Shown here piece by piece: positions 42,166-53,035 of a stretch of DNA of 64,000 nucleotides. Below the pieces are notes generated by a model. The model was given only the letters and a program-made list of their open reading frames with translations. It ran no database searches and was not told where the DNA came from. Origin of the DNA: Pelecanus crispus (Eukaryota; Chordata; Aves; Pelecaniformes; Pelecanidae); NCBI RefSeq assembly GCF_030463565.1, contig NC_134653.1:28085150-28149149 (forward strand), read 5' to 3'. A program made the position numbers and the translations under genes. The first letter of the stretch is position 1; the number at the start of each line of letters is the position of its first letter.

Positions 42166-43220
42166 GCAGTGCTGATCAGCATCCCGGTGCCCCAAAGGGT
42201 GTTTGGGTGCTCTGGGCTGACTGTTGCTGTCCGCTGTGCGAGGGTGGCAGCGATCCTGGCAGTGGTGCTGGAGGATGTGGAAGTGGCACAGCTCCTGGCA
42301 GTGCAGAGCTGCGCTGTGGCTGGTTGCTCCTGCCTGCAAAATGTCTTGTCCTGTGGCCCAGAGAAGCTGGGAGAAGCCCTGCCACCATCTCAGGGCATCC
42401 CGCTCTGGTCCCTGGGCTGCCTGCCAGTTCAGGGCTGATGCGCACCCTTCCCTGGTGACAGCTACTGTGCCTACAGGCCCTGTGTCTGCGTGAGCTGCTT
42501 TCCCCTGTGAGCATGGGGTGCCTTGGGCAGGGTCCCATGCAGAAGCCGTGAAGGTTGTGGCAGGGGCTGGAGAGCTCTCTGGAGTTGATGTAAGCCGTGC
42601 TAGCAGTGAGGGACAGCATGGGCAGAGTGCTGTGCTGGGCTCTGCTCTCCGTTCCTCCAGCACCGCAGGAGTACAGCCCTCCCTGGGCAGTGAGACGGGC
42701 ACGGGGCCCCTGTTCCATAAGGTCCCAATGCCACGCATGGAGCCAGAGCAAGACACACAGAGGCCAAGGCCAGAGTGCTGGGGCCCTGTGAGGAGAGCTG
42801 CCAGAAACCGGGATAGGGAGTGCCAGGGAGATTTGCAAGTGAGGTGCAGAGGAGTTAAAAATGGAGGTTTTCTGCCCTTCTCCCTCACAGCCAAGCAGAG
42901 TTGTGGATGTGGGGCTGGGGCAGGTTCCTGTCACCTCCGCACAGCCATGGCTGTGAATATCCTCCCTTTCCTCTCCCAGAGCACTGGTGGTGACTCTGCG
43001 GCTGGGGACCATTGTCCCTGCCTCGACAAAATTCATGGTGTGGCCTTGTCTGTCACCCGACTGCCTCTTGCTACTGATGACCATGTCCTCCCACTGCTGC
43101 CAGAGCTGCCTCTGTGCTGGGATGAGTTGGGCTGGGATCTGCTCCACTGCGCGGGGAGGGCTGTGCTGGTGGGGCCCTGGCTGACCCCCGTCTTCTCCCC
43201 TCTCTCCTCTCCCTCTCCAG
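42166..43220. other. Inter-V spacer (copy of 5833-6868, offset 36352)
   Basis: No gene. Same flank as between VL04 and VL05. Confidence 0.6.
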
Positions 43221-43523
43221 GTTCCCTGGTCCAGGCAGCGCTGACTCAGCAGCCGTCCTCGGTGTCAGCGAACGTGGGAGAAACCGTCAAGATCACCTGC
43301 TCTGGGCTTAGCAGCAGCAGTGCTCTTGGCTGGTACCAGCAGAAGGTACCTGGCACTGCCCCTGTCACTGTGATCTATAGTAACACCAACAGACCCTCGG
43401 GCATCCCTTCACGATTCTCTGGTTCTGCATTTGGCTCCACGGGCACATTAACCATCAGTGGGGTCCAAGCCGAGGACGAGGCTGTCTATTACTGTGGTGG
43501 CACTGACAGCAGCAGTGGTGACT
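43221..43523 (+). pseudogene. IGLV: VL33: leaderless V-lambda, open exon
   Basis: [60 protein letters not shown] to [13 protein letters not shown]. Direct copy of VL05, but CDR2 and its edge are SNTNRPSG rather than GSTNRPSD, and FR3 has AFGSTGT. A clustered CDR2 exchange is likely. Confidence 0.85.
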
Positions 43524-43941
43524 GGAGTGATAAGGGCACTGGGTAATGGGGAAGTGAGACACAGAACTCAGCACTGAGGGCTCAGGCAGGTTCCTGTGCT
43601 TTCTGCATGACCATGGCTGTGACTGTCCTCCCTTTCGTGTCCCAGAGCACTGGAAGTGACTCCATGGCTGGGGACCATTGTCCTCGTCCCTACAAAGTTC
43701 ACAGTGTGGCCTTGTCTGCCATCCCACTGCCTCTTGCTACTGATGACCATGTCCTCCTGCTGCTGCCAGAGCTGCCTCTGTGCTGGGATGCATTGTGGTG
43801 GGCTCTGCTCGCCAACTGTGCCTGTGACTGTGTCCGGGTCTGTTCTCCTCTGACTGTGGCATTCCCCATCCCCAGTGAGGGCTGTGCTGGTGGGGCACTG
43901 GCTCACCCCCATCTTCTCCCCTCTCTCCTCTCCCTCTCCAG

Positions 43942-44248
43942 GATCCCTGGTCCAGGCAGCGCTGACTCAGCAGCCGTCCTCGGTGTCGGCGAACGTGGGA
44001 GAAACTGTCAAGATCACCTGCTCTGGGCTTTACAGCAGCTATGCTTATGCTGGCTGGTACCAGCAGAAGGCACCTGGCAGTGCTCCTGTCACTGTGATCT
44101 ACTACGGCAACAGCAGACCCTCGGACATCCCTTCGCGATTCTCTGGATCCACGTCTGGCTCCACGGCCACGTTAACCATCAGTGGGGTCCAAGCCGAGGA
44201 CGAGGCTGTCTATTACTGTGGTAGCAGGGACAGCAGCAGTGATGCTGT
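43942..44248 (+). pseudogene. IGLV: VL34: leaderless V-lambda, open exon
   Basis: [62 protein letters not shown] to [13 protein letters not shown]. Open counterpart of VL06. Heptamer site tgtactg; no leader. Confidence 0.85.
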
Positions 44249-44654
44249 TGTACTGACACAGAGAGATGTGGAAGCAAGCTACAGTGGAGTTAAAAAAGGT
44301 GGGTTTTCTGCCCTTCTCACTCATGGTTGAGCAGGCCTGTGAGGCTGAGGCAGGTTTGTGTCCCCTCTATGAGGCGATGCTTGTAAATGTCCTCCCAATT
44401 GTGCCTCATGGTGGAGGAGGTGAGTCTGGCCCTGTGGGCACCTCGTGCCTGTCCCTACAGCAGGCATGCCATTGCCTTCTCCCCAGCCCCACTGCCTCTT
44501 TCTACTGGCAGCTACATACAGCTCGTGCTGCCCCTTCTCCTTGCAGGGCCCCAGGGCTCTGTGTGTGGCTCCTTGTTTCCTCACTTTCCTCAGTGCTATC
44601 ATGGCCTTTGGGCATCAGGGCCGCGTCCCGCTGCCCAGGGAGGGCTGTGTTGTG

Positions 44655-44704
44655 GGGCTGTCTATTACTGTGGTGGCATCGACAGCAGCAGCAATGGTGT
44701 CTGG
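44655..44704 (+). pseudogene. IGLV: VL35: FR3-CDR3 remnant (copy of VL07)
   Basis: Same internally deleted remnant as VL07 and VL16. Confidence 0.75.
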
Positions 44705-45155
44705 TGATAATGAGCAATAGGAAGTGAGACACAGACTCCAAAAGCAACGGAAGAGTTTCAGCCCTTCTCCCTCCTGGCCAAGCAGAGTTGTGGCTGTGGG
44801 GCTGAGGCAGGCTCCTGTGCCCTCTGCACGATCATGGCTGTGACTGTCCTCCCTTTCATGTCCCAGAGACCTGGAGGTGACTTTGTGGCTGGGGAGCATT
44901 GCTCCTGTCCTTACAAAGTTCACAGTGTGGCCTTCTCGCCCATCCCACTGCCTCTTGCTACTGATGACCATGTCCTCCTGCTGCTGCCAGAGCTGCCTCT
45001 GTGCTGGGATGCGTTGTGGTGGGCTCTGCTCGCCAAATGTGCCTGTGACTGTGTCTGGGTCTGTTCTCCTCTGACTGTGGCATTCCCCATCCCCAGTGAG
45101 GACTGTGCGGGTGGGGTACTGGCTGACCCCCTGACTCTCTCCTCTCCCTCTCCAG
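44705..45155. other. VL36 5' flank (no gene)
   Basis: Copy of 8353-8776. Ends in the intron 3' tract; no leader exon. Confidence 0.6.
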
Positions 45156-45465
45156 GTTCCCTGGTCCAGGCAGTGCCCACTCAGCCACCCTCAGTGTTGG
45201 TGAAACCAGGACAAACCGTCCAAATCACCTGCTCTGGGTTTAGCAGCAGCAGCGGCTATGGTGCTGGCTGGTACCAGCAGAAGGCACCTGGCAGTGCCCC
45301 TGTCACTGTGATCTATGCTAGCACCAACAGACCCTCGGGCATCCCTTCACGATTCTCTGGATCCAAGTCTGGCTCCACGGCCACGTTAACCATCAGTGGG
45401 GTCCAAGCTGAGGACAAGGCTGTCTATTACTGTGGTGGCTACGACAGCAGCAGCTCTACTGGTGC
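45156..45465 (+). pseudogene. IGLV: VL36: leaderless V-lambda with open exon and near-consensus RSS
   Basis: [61 protein letters not shown] to [19 protein letters not shown]. Open, both cysteines present. No leader exon or octamer in the 400 bp upstream, so rearrangement would give an untranslatable V. Confidence 0.86.
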
Positions 45466-45504
45466 CATAGTGACACGGAGCAATGGGTAAGTGATACAAA
45501 ATGC
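45466..45504 (+). other. RSS of VL36 (23-bp spacer)
   Basis: catagtg, 23-bp spacer, acaaaatgc. Confidence 0.68.
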
Positions 45505-45564
45505 TCCCGCCATCGCAGGGGCAAGTTAGGAGCCTCTGCTCTCCCCATTTGATGGTGGGGCAGT

Positions 45565-45695
45565 ATTAGAGCATTAGCTTATTCAGGGCATTGTCCAAAT
45601 GCTTCTATAATACTGACTGGCTTGGGTCACCAACGATCTCTCTGGGAGATCGGTTCCAGTGTCTGACCACCGTCTTGGTAAAGAAATGTAGGGAT
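45565..45695 (-). mobile_element. Short CR1 fragment between VL36 and VL37
   Basis: Same CR1 fragment and position as between VL23 and VL24. Confidence 0.7.
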
Positions 45696-45749
45696 GACCC
45701 CCAGGAGCTCTGTTCCTGCACTGCGCTACAGAGCTGGTGGGATCGCGCC

Positions 45750-46227
45750 ATGGCCTGGGCCCCTCTCCTCCTCGCGGTGCTCGCCCATGGCTCAGGTGCC
45801 CTGGCCAGACTCGCTGCGCCCGGCCGGGGCCTTTGGGCACAGGGGCCCAGTCCTGCTGCGTGGGGAGGGCTGTGCTGGTGGGGCCCTGGCTGACCCCCAT
45901 CTTCTCCCCTCTCTCCTCTCCCTCTCCAGGTTCCCTGGTCCAGGCAGCGCCCACTCAGCAGCCGCCCTCGCTGTCAGCGAACCCAGGAGAAACCGTCAAG
46001 ATCACCTGCTCTGGTGGTGGCAGCTACTATGGCTGGATCCAGCAGAAGACACCTGGCAGTGCCCCTGTCACGGTGATCTATGCTAACGACAACAGACCCT
46101 CGGACATCCCTTCACGATTCTCTGGATCCAAGTCTGGCACCACGGCCACGTTAACCATCAGTGGGGTCCAAGCCGAGGACGAGGCTGTCTATTACTGTGG
46201 TAGCTCCGACAGCAGTGGTTATGATGT
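45750..46227 (+). pseudogene. IGLV: VL37: V-lambda with ATG leader and open exon, no promoter, decayed RSS
   Basis: Leader exon 45750-45795. V exon from 45930: [58 protein letters not shown] to [16 protein letters not shown] heptamer position tgtagcg. A CR1 piece replaces the octamer. Inverted counterpart of VL14, whose FR1 (LSSVLPNLG) is entirely different: an FR1-limited exchange. Confidence 0.87.
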
Positions 46228-46298
46228 TGTAGCGACACAGAGAGATGTGGAAGTGTGCTACAGGGCAGTTAAAAATGGTGGTTTTCTGCCCTTCTCCC

Positions 46299-47370
46299 TG
46301 TATTGGGTTTGTGTGGCAAGGTTTCAGTAGCAGGGGGGCTACACGGTTGGCTTCTGTGAGAAGCTGCTAGAAGCTTCCCCTATGTCTGATAGAGCCAATG
46401 CCAGCCGGCTCCAAGACGGACCGGCCACTGGCCAAGGCTGAGCCCATCAGAGACAGTGGTAGCGCCTCTGTGATAGCAGATTTAAGAAGGGGAGACAAAA
46501 ATACCCCTCTGGGACACAAACTGCCGCTGGAGTGAGAATATGTGAGAGGAATGAGTCTGCAGACACTGAGGTCAGTGCAGAGGGAGGGGAGGAGGTGCTG
46601 CAGGTGCCGGAGCAGAGATTCCCCTGCAGCCCTTGGTGCAGACCCTGGCGAGGCAGCTGTGCCCCTGCAGCCCATGGCGGCCCACGTGGGAGCAGATATC
46701 CACCTGCATCCCCGGGAAGGATCCCACGCCAGAGCAGGTGGATTTGCCCGAAGGAGGCTGTGACCCCATAGGAAGCCCACACTGGAGCAGGCTCCTGTCA
46801 GGACCTGTGGGCCCATGGAGAGAGAGGAGCCCATGCTGGAGCAAATTTGCTGGCAGGACTTGTGACCCCATGGGGGACCCACGCTGGAGCAGTTCGTGAA
46901 GAACTGTAGGCCATGGGAAAGGACCCACATTGGAGAAGTTCATGGAGGACTGTGTCCCGTGGGAGGGACCCCACGCTGGAGCAGGGGAAGAGCGTGAGGA
47001 GTCCTCCCCTGAGGAGGAACAAGTGGTAGAGATGACATTTGATGAACGGACCACAACCGCCATTCCCCATCCCCCTGCACCACTCGGGGTGAGGAGGCAG
47101 AGAAAATTGGGAGTGCAGTTGAGCCCGGGATGAAGGGAGGGGTGGGCGGGAAAGGTGTTTTAAGATTTGGTTTTATTTCTCATAACCCTAGTCACTTTTG
47201 ATAGGTAATAATTTAAACTGATTTTCCCCAAGTCGAGTCTGTTGTGCCTGTGACGGTAATTGCTGGGTGATCTCCCTGTCCTTACTTTCTCTCCCCTGTC
47301 CACTTGAGAAGGGGAGTGATAGAGCAGCTTTGGTGGGCACTTGGCATCCAGCCAGGGCCAAGCCACCACA
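46299..47370 (+). mobile_element. Solo LTR, 1.07-kb bird family
   Basis: Begins TGTATTGGGTTTGTG and ends CCACCACA. TATA-like TTTAAGAAGG near 46485. The middle consists of imperfect ~30-bp units of the type acgctggagcag...gggaccc. The same insertion is found after VL01 (truncated) and, inverted, after VL14, so it predates those duplications. Confidence 0.87.
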
Positions 47371-47880
47371 TTGCCTCGTGGCTGAGCAGGGCTGTGGGGC
47401 TGGGGCAAGTTCCTGTCCCTGTCCAAGGACGGGACTGTGAATGTTCTCCTGACTGTACCGTGCCGTGTGGGAGCTGACTCTGGGGCCAGGGGCACTTTGT
47501 GTCTGTCCCTACGTAAGGTATGGCATTGCCTTGTCCCCAGCCCTGCTGCCTCTTGCTCCTGGCAGCCCCATCCTCGTCTTGCTGCTGGAGTTGCCTCTGT
47601 GCTGGGATGCTCTGGGCTGCCCAGGGCTCTGCTCCCCGTTAATGTGCCCAAACCCTGAGCGGGGCCCTTCTCCAACGCTGGCACTCCCTATCCCTGCTTC
47701 TGCCAGCTCTCTTCACAGGGCCCCAGAGCTCTGGCCTTGGGCTCTGTCTGTCTTGCTCTGGGTCCCTGCATGGCATCGGGACTTTATGGAAGAGGGGCCC
47801 CGTGCCCGTCCTGCTGTGCGGGGAGGGCTGTGCTGGTGGGGCCCTGGCTGACCCCCTGACTCTCTCCTCTCCCTCTCCAG
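47371..47880. other. VL38 5' flank (no gene)
   Basis: Matches 1772-2227 from about 47432 on. No leader exon. Confidence 0.6.
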
Positions 47881-48180
47881 GTTCCCTGGTCCAGGCAGCG
47901 CTGACTCAGATGCCCTCAGTGTCAGCGAACCTGGGAGAAACCGTCAAGATCACCTGCTCTGGGACTAGCAGCAGCAGCAATGCTGGCTGGTACCAGCAGA
48001 AGACACCTGGCAGTGCCCCTGTCACTGTGATCTATGCTAGCACCAACAGACCCTCGGACATCCCTTCACGATTCTCTGGATCCAGCTCCGGCTCCACGAG
48101 CACGTTAACCATCAGTGGGGTCCAACCCGAGGACGAGGCTGTCTATTACTGTGGTGCCTACGACAGCAGCAGTGCTGGTC
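47881..48180 (+). pseudogene. IGLV: VL38: leaderless V-lambda, open exon
   Basis: [59 protein letters not shown] to [17 protein letters not shown]. Open; shares FR1 type with VL13 but keeps both cysteines. The RSS position (aaggtg...) is decayed. From about 48150 rightward it matches VL31 and its flank. Confidence 0.85.
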
Positions 48181-48659
48181 TCAAGGTGACACCGTGCCAC
48201 AGGCAAGCGATGCCTTGAGTGTCAAAGAGATCATTTTTATCTCCTGCGTCCCCTCAGCCAGGCAGGGCCCTCTTGCCAGTTTTGGGGTTTTCCCTTTCCC
48301 TGCCAGTGCCCTTCCCCATGTCCCCTGTGTCTCAGGGCTGTGACTATGTCCCCAGTGTTGGGGCCCTGGTGCTTGAGGGCCCCTGGCTGGGCTCGTTCCC
48401 ACTGCCCAATATCCACGTGAGGGCCAGGGGAGCCTGGGACAGTGTTAGGAGCTGGAGTCAGCAGAGCTGCCTTGGAAAAGCTTTGCCACGTTTCTGCTCG
48501 CCCAGGCTGAGTCTGGCCCAGGGCCCTGCGGCATTGCAGCCGCCCCCGGTGTGCGGGGCTGTGTGCGTGGCTGTTTGCCAACGCAGGGGAACCTGAGGCA
48601 CTGCAGCTGGGCAGGGAGACCTTCTGCCTCAGCCCCTCGCTCTCACATGGGTCTGGCTC

Positions 48660-48915
48660 AGCCGTCCCTGTGTCCATGTCCCTGGGGCAAACCACCCAGA
48701 TCTGCTCCAGGAGCACCAACAGTGCTTATGGCTGGTACCAGCAGAAGACACCTGGCAGTGCCCCTGTCACTGTGATCTACAACAACAACCAAAAACCCTT
48801 GGATATTCTGTCGCGATTCTCCAGATCCCAGTCCAGCTACGCAATCACATTAACCATCACCGGGCTCCAAGGCGAGGACGAGGCGCTCTGTTCCTGTGGT
48901 GCCCAGGGCGGCAGT
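48660..48915 (+). pseudogene. IGLV: VL39: 5'-truncated V-lambda of the NNNQKP type
   Basis: [66 protein letters not shown]...ALCSC. No leader; FR1 half missing. Confidence 0.82.
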
Positions 48916-49610
48916 GCTGATCAGCATCCCGGTGCCCCAAAGGGTGTTTGGGTGCTCTGGGCTGACTGTTGCTGTCCACTGTGCGAGGGTGGCAGCGATC
49001 CTGGCAGTGGTGCTGGAGGATGTGGAAGTGGCACAGCTCCTGGCAGCGCAGAGCTGCGCTGTGGCTGGTTGCTCCTGCCCTCAGAATGTGATGTTGGCGC
49101 TGCTGCTGTGCGTTTATTCACTGTTGGGTAGCCTTCGCACCAGAGGGCCAGCTCTCTCCCTTCCTGGGGAACACAGCGGGGCTCCCCCACTACCAGGCTT
49201 TTACTGAGCGCACGTGTTGGGCACGACAGCCTGGCACTGCTGTGTCTGGGGCTGCTTCCTGGGCCCGCAGAGGGGTGACTTGCAGCAGCTTCTTGAAGTC
49301 ATTTTTGCCTCCTGGTGTCTTCCCAGAAGCTGCGTGCTACTATTTTGTAGGAAATCAGACTTCTGAAGGCACTGCCAGCTTAAATGTCTGAGCCTGACGT
49401 GGCTTAGGCTGTTTAGTAGCCTCGAGGGCTGTTCCAGGCTAAGCGCGACTCTGCCTGAGACGCTGCTGTCAGTGCCTGCAAACGGCAGTGCTTCCCAGAT
49501 CCCTGCAGCCCTTGGCAACCAGGTGTGTTAGAATACCTAAGCATAAGGTACGTGAATAGCAAGAAGTGTAAGCTCGTCGGGAAGACTGACAAAGTATGTT
49601 TTCTTTCCAG

Positions 49611-50117
49611 GGACGTCATCCCTTCATTTGTACTGATGGATATCCAGGCTTCCACAGTTGTGACTTATGTATACCAGCTAGTTGAGGATGATGTGAAAGT
49701 AGAAAGAATTGAGTTCAAGAAGCACGGAATCATGTTCAAACCCGCTTGTTGACTTCCCACCGCCTTCCAGCCCTTCTCTTTCCCGCTAAGCCGGAGTGGA
49801 GGCAGGCCACGCGGGGGAGCTGCTGCTGCGGCGTGTGGGACTGGAAAGCAGCCGCGACACTACTGCTTGTGAGCTTTTGAAAAAACAAACCCAAGAAAAC
49901 AAAGAGAAGAAAACCCAGCCAACAAAGTCCCCCACGTTCGTCTTGGTTCCAAAGGAGAAGCTGAAGCAGAAGAAGCTGCTGATTAAGAGAAAGAGGCCTG
50001 TGGGAAATGTCCTGTGTCTAAGCAGGAGCTGCTGCTGTTCCTGGCCTGAGGGAGTCACAGAGGGCGGTGGTAGCTTGGCATTGAACCTCTTTGGTGAAAG
50101 GAGCACAGAATAATAAA
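49611..50117 (+). pseudogene. Unidentified gene 3' terminal exon-like module, copy 3
   Basis: Copy of 39486-39992 at offset 10125. Upstream (about 49366) this copy has a 10-bp insertion, ttctgaaggc, relative to the other two. Stop and AATAAA conserved. Confidence 0.45.
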
Positions 50118-50136
50118 CGCCTCTGTTCATGTGTCT

Positions 50137-51061
50137 GGGCCCTGTTCATTATGCTGCTAAAAGGTGAAGGTGGGCTGGCATTTGGTGTGAGGGGGCTCCG
50201 AGGTCTGAAAGGAGGCTGCTGTTTGCTTCCTGAGATGCAGCCCTGAAGCGTTTTGGGATCTGTCAGACATGCCCAAGGACTCAAAGTGCTTTGGCAGACC
50301 CATGCCACCTCCTGCTTAGGAGCAGCACGGAAAGGCAGCGGCAGGTCTGGGAAGGGTGGTATGGAGAGCTCTGTGCAGGTGTGTGGGGCTGGGCATTTGC
50401 CCTCATGCTCCAGAGGCAGAGGCGGGGCGCTGCTCCTCATGCCCGCGGTGCTGTAGAGAAGCGGGAGCGCCTGTGCTGCTGGAGGGATCCTGGCCCGGGA
50501 GGTCTCGGAGCACCAGCCTGCGGTGGGGGTGTGCTGCGGGCTTGTGCTGGGCCGGCCGCGGGTGCGGAGCCCCCCGGAGAAGCGCCCAGGCGGGAGGGGA
50601 AGGAGAGCGTGGCTGGAGGAGCTGTGCTGCCGCAGAGGGGTGGTCTAGGGGCGGGTGATGCCGGGGTGTTTCTGCCATCCCTTGGCACGTGTCTTGGCTA
50701 AGGTTGTGCTTAACAGAAGCAGAGCTGAGGAGCATTTGCCCGGACACCTCAATGCAGCTGCTCAGAGTCCTGTGGCTCCAGAGAGAAACGTGGCTGTGGT
50801 GCCCTGTTGTGAAGCAGGACCCAGTTTTCCCAGCTGAGAGGCCCAGGGAGCAGGCAGCCCAGCGTGATCTTGGTGCCTTTGGTGGGCCCGAGAGGCGGCT
50901 GCAGTGGGCAGGGGGAGCGCTGGGACAGGAGCTGCCAGTGAACATTGGGGGCCCCATTTCCACGGAGGGGCCGTGCCCTGGGCAGGTGGGGGCTTAAGAG
51001 GGAGCTGGGTCCAGGGCACAGCCCCATCGGCGTGGGGACACAGAGCTGGTGGGATCGTGCC
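50137..51061. other. CpG-rich V-upstream module, copy 4
   Basis: Copy of 26180-27107 with small differences. Octamer position upstream of VL40 reads atttccac. No gene recognised. Confidence 0.5.
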
Positions 51062-51545
51062 GTGGCCTGGGCCCCTCTCCTCCTCGCGGTGCTCGCCCAC
51101 GGCTCAGGTGCCCTGGCCAGACTCGCTGCGCCCGGCCGGGGCCTTTGGGCACAGGGGCCCAGTCCCGCTGTGCGGGGAGGGCTGTGCTGGTGGGGCCCTG
51201 GCTGACCCCCATCTTCTCCCCTCTCTCCTCTCCCTCTCCAGGTTCCCTGGTCCAGGCGGCGGTGACTCAGGAGCCTTCCTCGCTGTCGGTGAACCCAGGA
51301 GAAACCGTCAAGATCACCTGCTCTGGGGTTAGCAGCAGCTGCAATTATCCTGGCTGGTACCAGCAGAAGGCACCTGGCAGTGCCCCTGTTACTGTAATCT
51401 ACCAGAACACCAACAGACCCTCGGGCATCCCTTCACAATTCTCTGGACACAGGTCCGGCACCACAGCCACGTTAACCATCAGTGGGGTCCAACCCGAGGA
51501 CGAGGCTGTCTATTACTGTGGTGGTAGCGACAGCAGCAGTGGTGA
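51062..51545 (+). pseudogene. IGLV: VL40: V-lambda with open exon, GTG leader start, decayed promoter
   Basis: Leader-like exon 51062-51107 starts GTG. V exon from 51242: [61 protein letters not shown], then [19 protein letters not shown] and [13 protein letters not shown]. Arg of IPSRF is Gln. CDR1 has an extra Cys (51340-51342). 3' flank is VL05-type, so this is another hybrid junction. Confidence 0.84.
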
Positions 51546-51965
51546 TTGGGGTGATAAAGGCACTTGGTAATGGGGAAGTGAGACACAGAACTCAGCACTG
51601 AGGGCTCAGGCAGGTTTCCGTGCTTTCTGCACGAACATGGCTGTGACTGCCCTCCCTTTCGTGTCCCAGAGACCTGCAGGTGACTCCATGACTGGGGACC
51701 ACTGTCCTCGTTCCTACAAAGTTCACAGTGTGGCCTTCTCGCCCATCCCACTGCCTCTTGCTACTGATGACCATGTCCTCCTGCTGCTGCCAGAGCTGCC
51801 TCTGTGCTGGGATGCATTGTGGTGGGCTCTGCTCGCCAACTGTGCCTGTGACTGTGTCCGGGTCTGTTCTCCTCTGACTGTGGCATTCCCCATCCCCAGT
51901 GAGGGCTGTGCTGGTGGGGCCCTGGATCACCCCCATCTTCTCCCCTCTCTCCTCTCCCTCTCCAG

Positions 51966-52278
51966 GTTCCCTGGTCCAGGCAGCGCTGACTCAGGAGCCG
52001 TCCTCGGTGTCGGCGAACGTGGGAGAAACTATCAAGATCACCTGCTCTGGGATTAGCAGCAACAATGGCTATGCTGTTGGCTGGTACCAGCAGAAGGCAC
52101 CTGGCAGTGCCCCTGTCACTGTAATGTACAGCTACAACAACAGACCCTCAGATATCCCTTTGCGATTCTCTGGATTCACGTCCGGCTCCACGGGCACGTT
52201 AACCATCAGTGGGGTCCAAGCTGAGGACAAGGCTGTCTATTACTGTGGTGGCTACGACAGCAGCAGCTCTACTGGTGC
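51966..52278 (+). pseudogene. IGLV: VL41: leaderless V-lambda, open exon, near-consensus RSS
   Basis: [73 protein letters not shown]... to [14 protein letters not shown]. Open. The 5' part is VL11/VL17-like and the 3' end is VL36-like. Confidence 0.85.
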
Positions 52279-52317
52279 CATAGTGACACGGAGCAATGGG
52301 TAAGTGATACAAAATGC
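52279..52317 (+). other. RSS of VL41 (23-bp spacer)
   Basis: catagtg, 23-bp spacer, acaaaatgc. Confidence 0.68.
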
Positions 52318-52379
52318 TCCCACCATCACAGGGGCAAGTTAGGAGCCTCTGCTGTCCCCATTTGATGGTGGGGCAGTAT

Positions 52380-52510
52380 TAGGGCATTAGCTTATTCAGG
52401 GCATTGTCCAAATGCTTTTATAACACTGACTGGCTTGGGTCACCAACGATCTCTCTGGGAGATCGGTTCCAGTGTCTGACCACCGTCTTGGTAAAGAAAT
52501 GTAGGGATGA
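52380..52510 (-). mobile_element. Short CR1 fragment between VL41 and VL42
   Basis: Fourth instance of the V-RSS / CR1 / leader-V cassette. Confidence 0.7.
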
Positions 52511-52562
52511 CCCCCAGGAGCTCTGTTCCTGCACTGCGCTACAGAGCTGGTGGGATCACGCC

Positions 52563-53035
52563 ATGGCCTGGGCCCCTCTCCTCCTCGCGGTGCTCGCCCA
52601 TGGCTCAGGTGCCCTGGCCAGACTCGCTGCGCCCGGCCGGGGCCTTTGGGCACAGGGGCCCAGTCCCGCTGTGCGGGGAGGGCTGTGCTGGTGGGGCCCT
52701 GGTTGACCCCCATCTTCTCCCCTCTCTCCTCTCCCTCTCCAGGTTCCCTGGTCCAGGCAGCGCTGACTCAGCTGTCCTCGGTATTGCCCAACCTGGGAGA
52801 AACCGTCAAGATCACCTGCTCTGGGATTAGCAGCAGTGGTTATTATGGCTGGTATGAGTAGAAACGGGATGGTGCCCCGTCACTGTGATCTACCGGAATG
52901 ACAACAGACCCTCAGGCATCCCTTCACGATTCTCTGGTTCTGTATCCAGCACCACGGCCACGTTAACCATCACTGGGGTCCAAGCCGAGGATGAGGCTGT
53001 CTATTACTGTGGTAGCTACGACAGCAGCAGCAATG
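52563..53035 (+). pseudogene. IGLV: VL42: V-lambda with leader, stop and frameshift in FR2
   Basis: ATG leader 52563-52608. V exon from 52743 reads [38 protein letters not shown], then TAG (52859-52861), with bases lost in the FR2 Gln-Gln-Lys-Pro region. FR3 resumes to [14 protein letters not shown]. No octamer. Confidence 0.88.

Larger units (their letters stand above)
42957..47850 (+). repeat. Direct-orientation partner of 17190-22076
   Basis: Carries VL33-VL37 and the solo LTR. Its left part also matches 6605-8776 in direct orientation (offset 36352). Confidence 0.9.

Noticed and set aside
46299-47370. Tandem ~30-bp units in the LTR as a CRISPR-like array
   Set aside because: The units are imperfect, have no uniform spacers, lie inside a TG...CA-bounded LTR, and the genome is a bird's.
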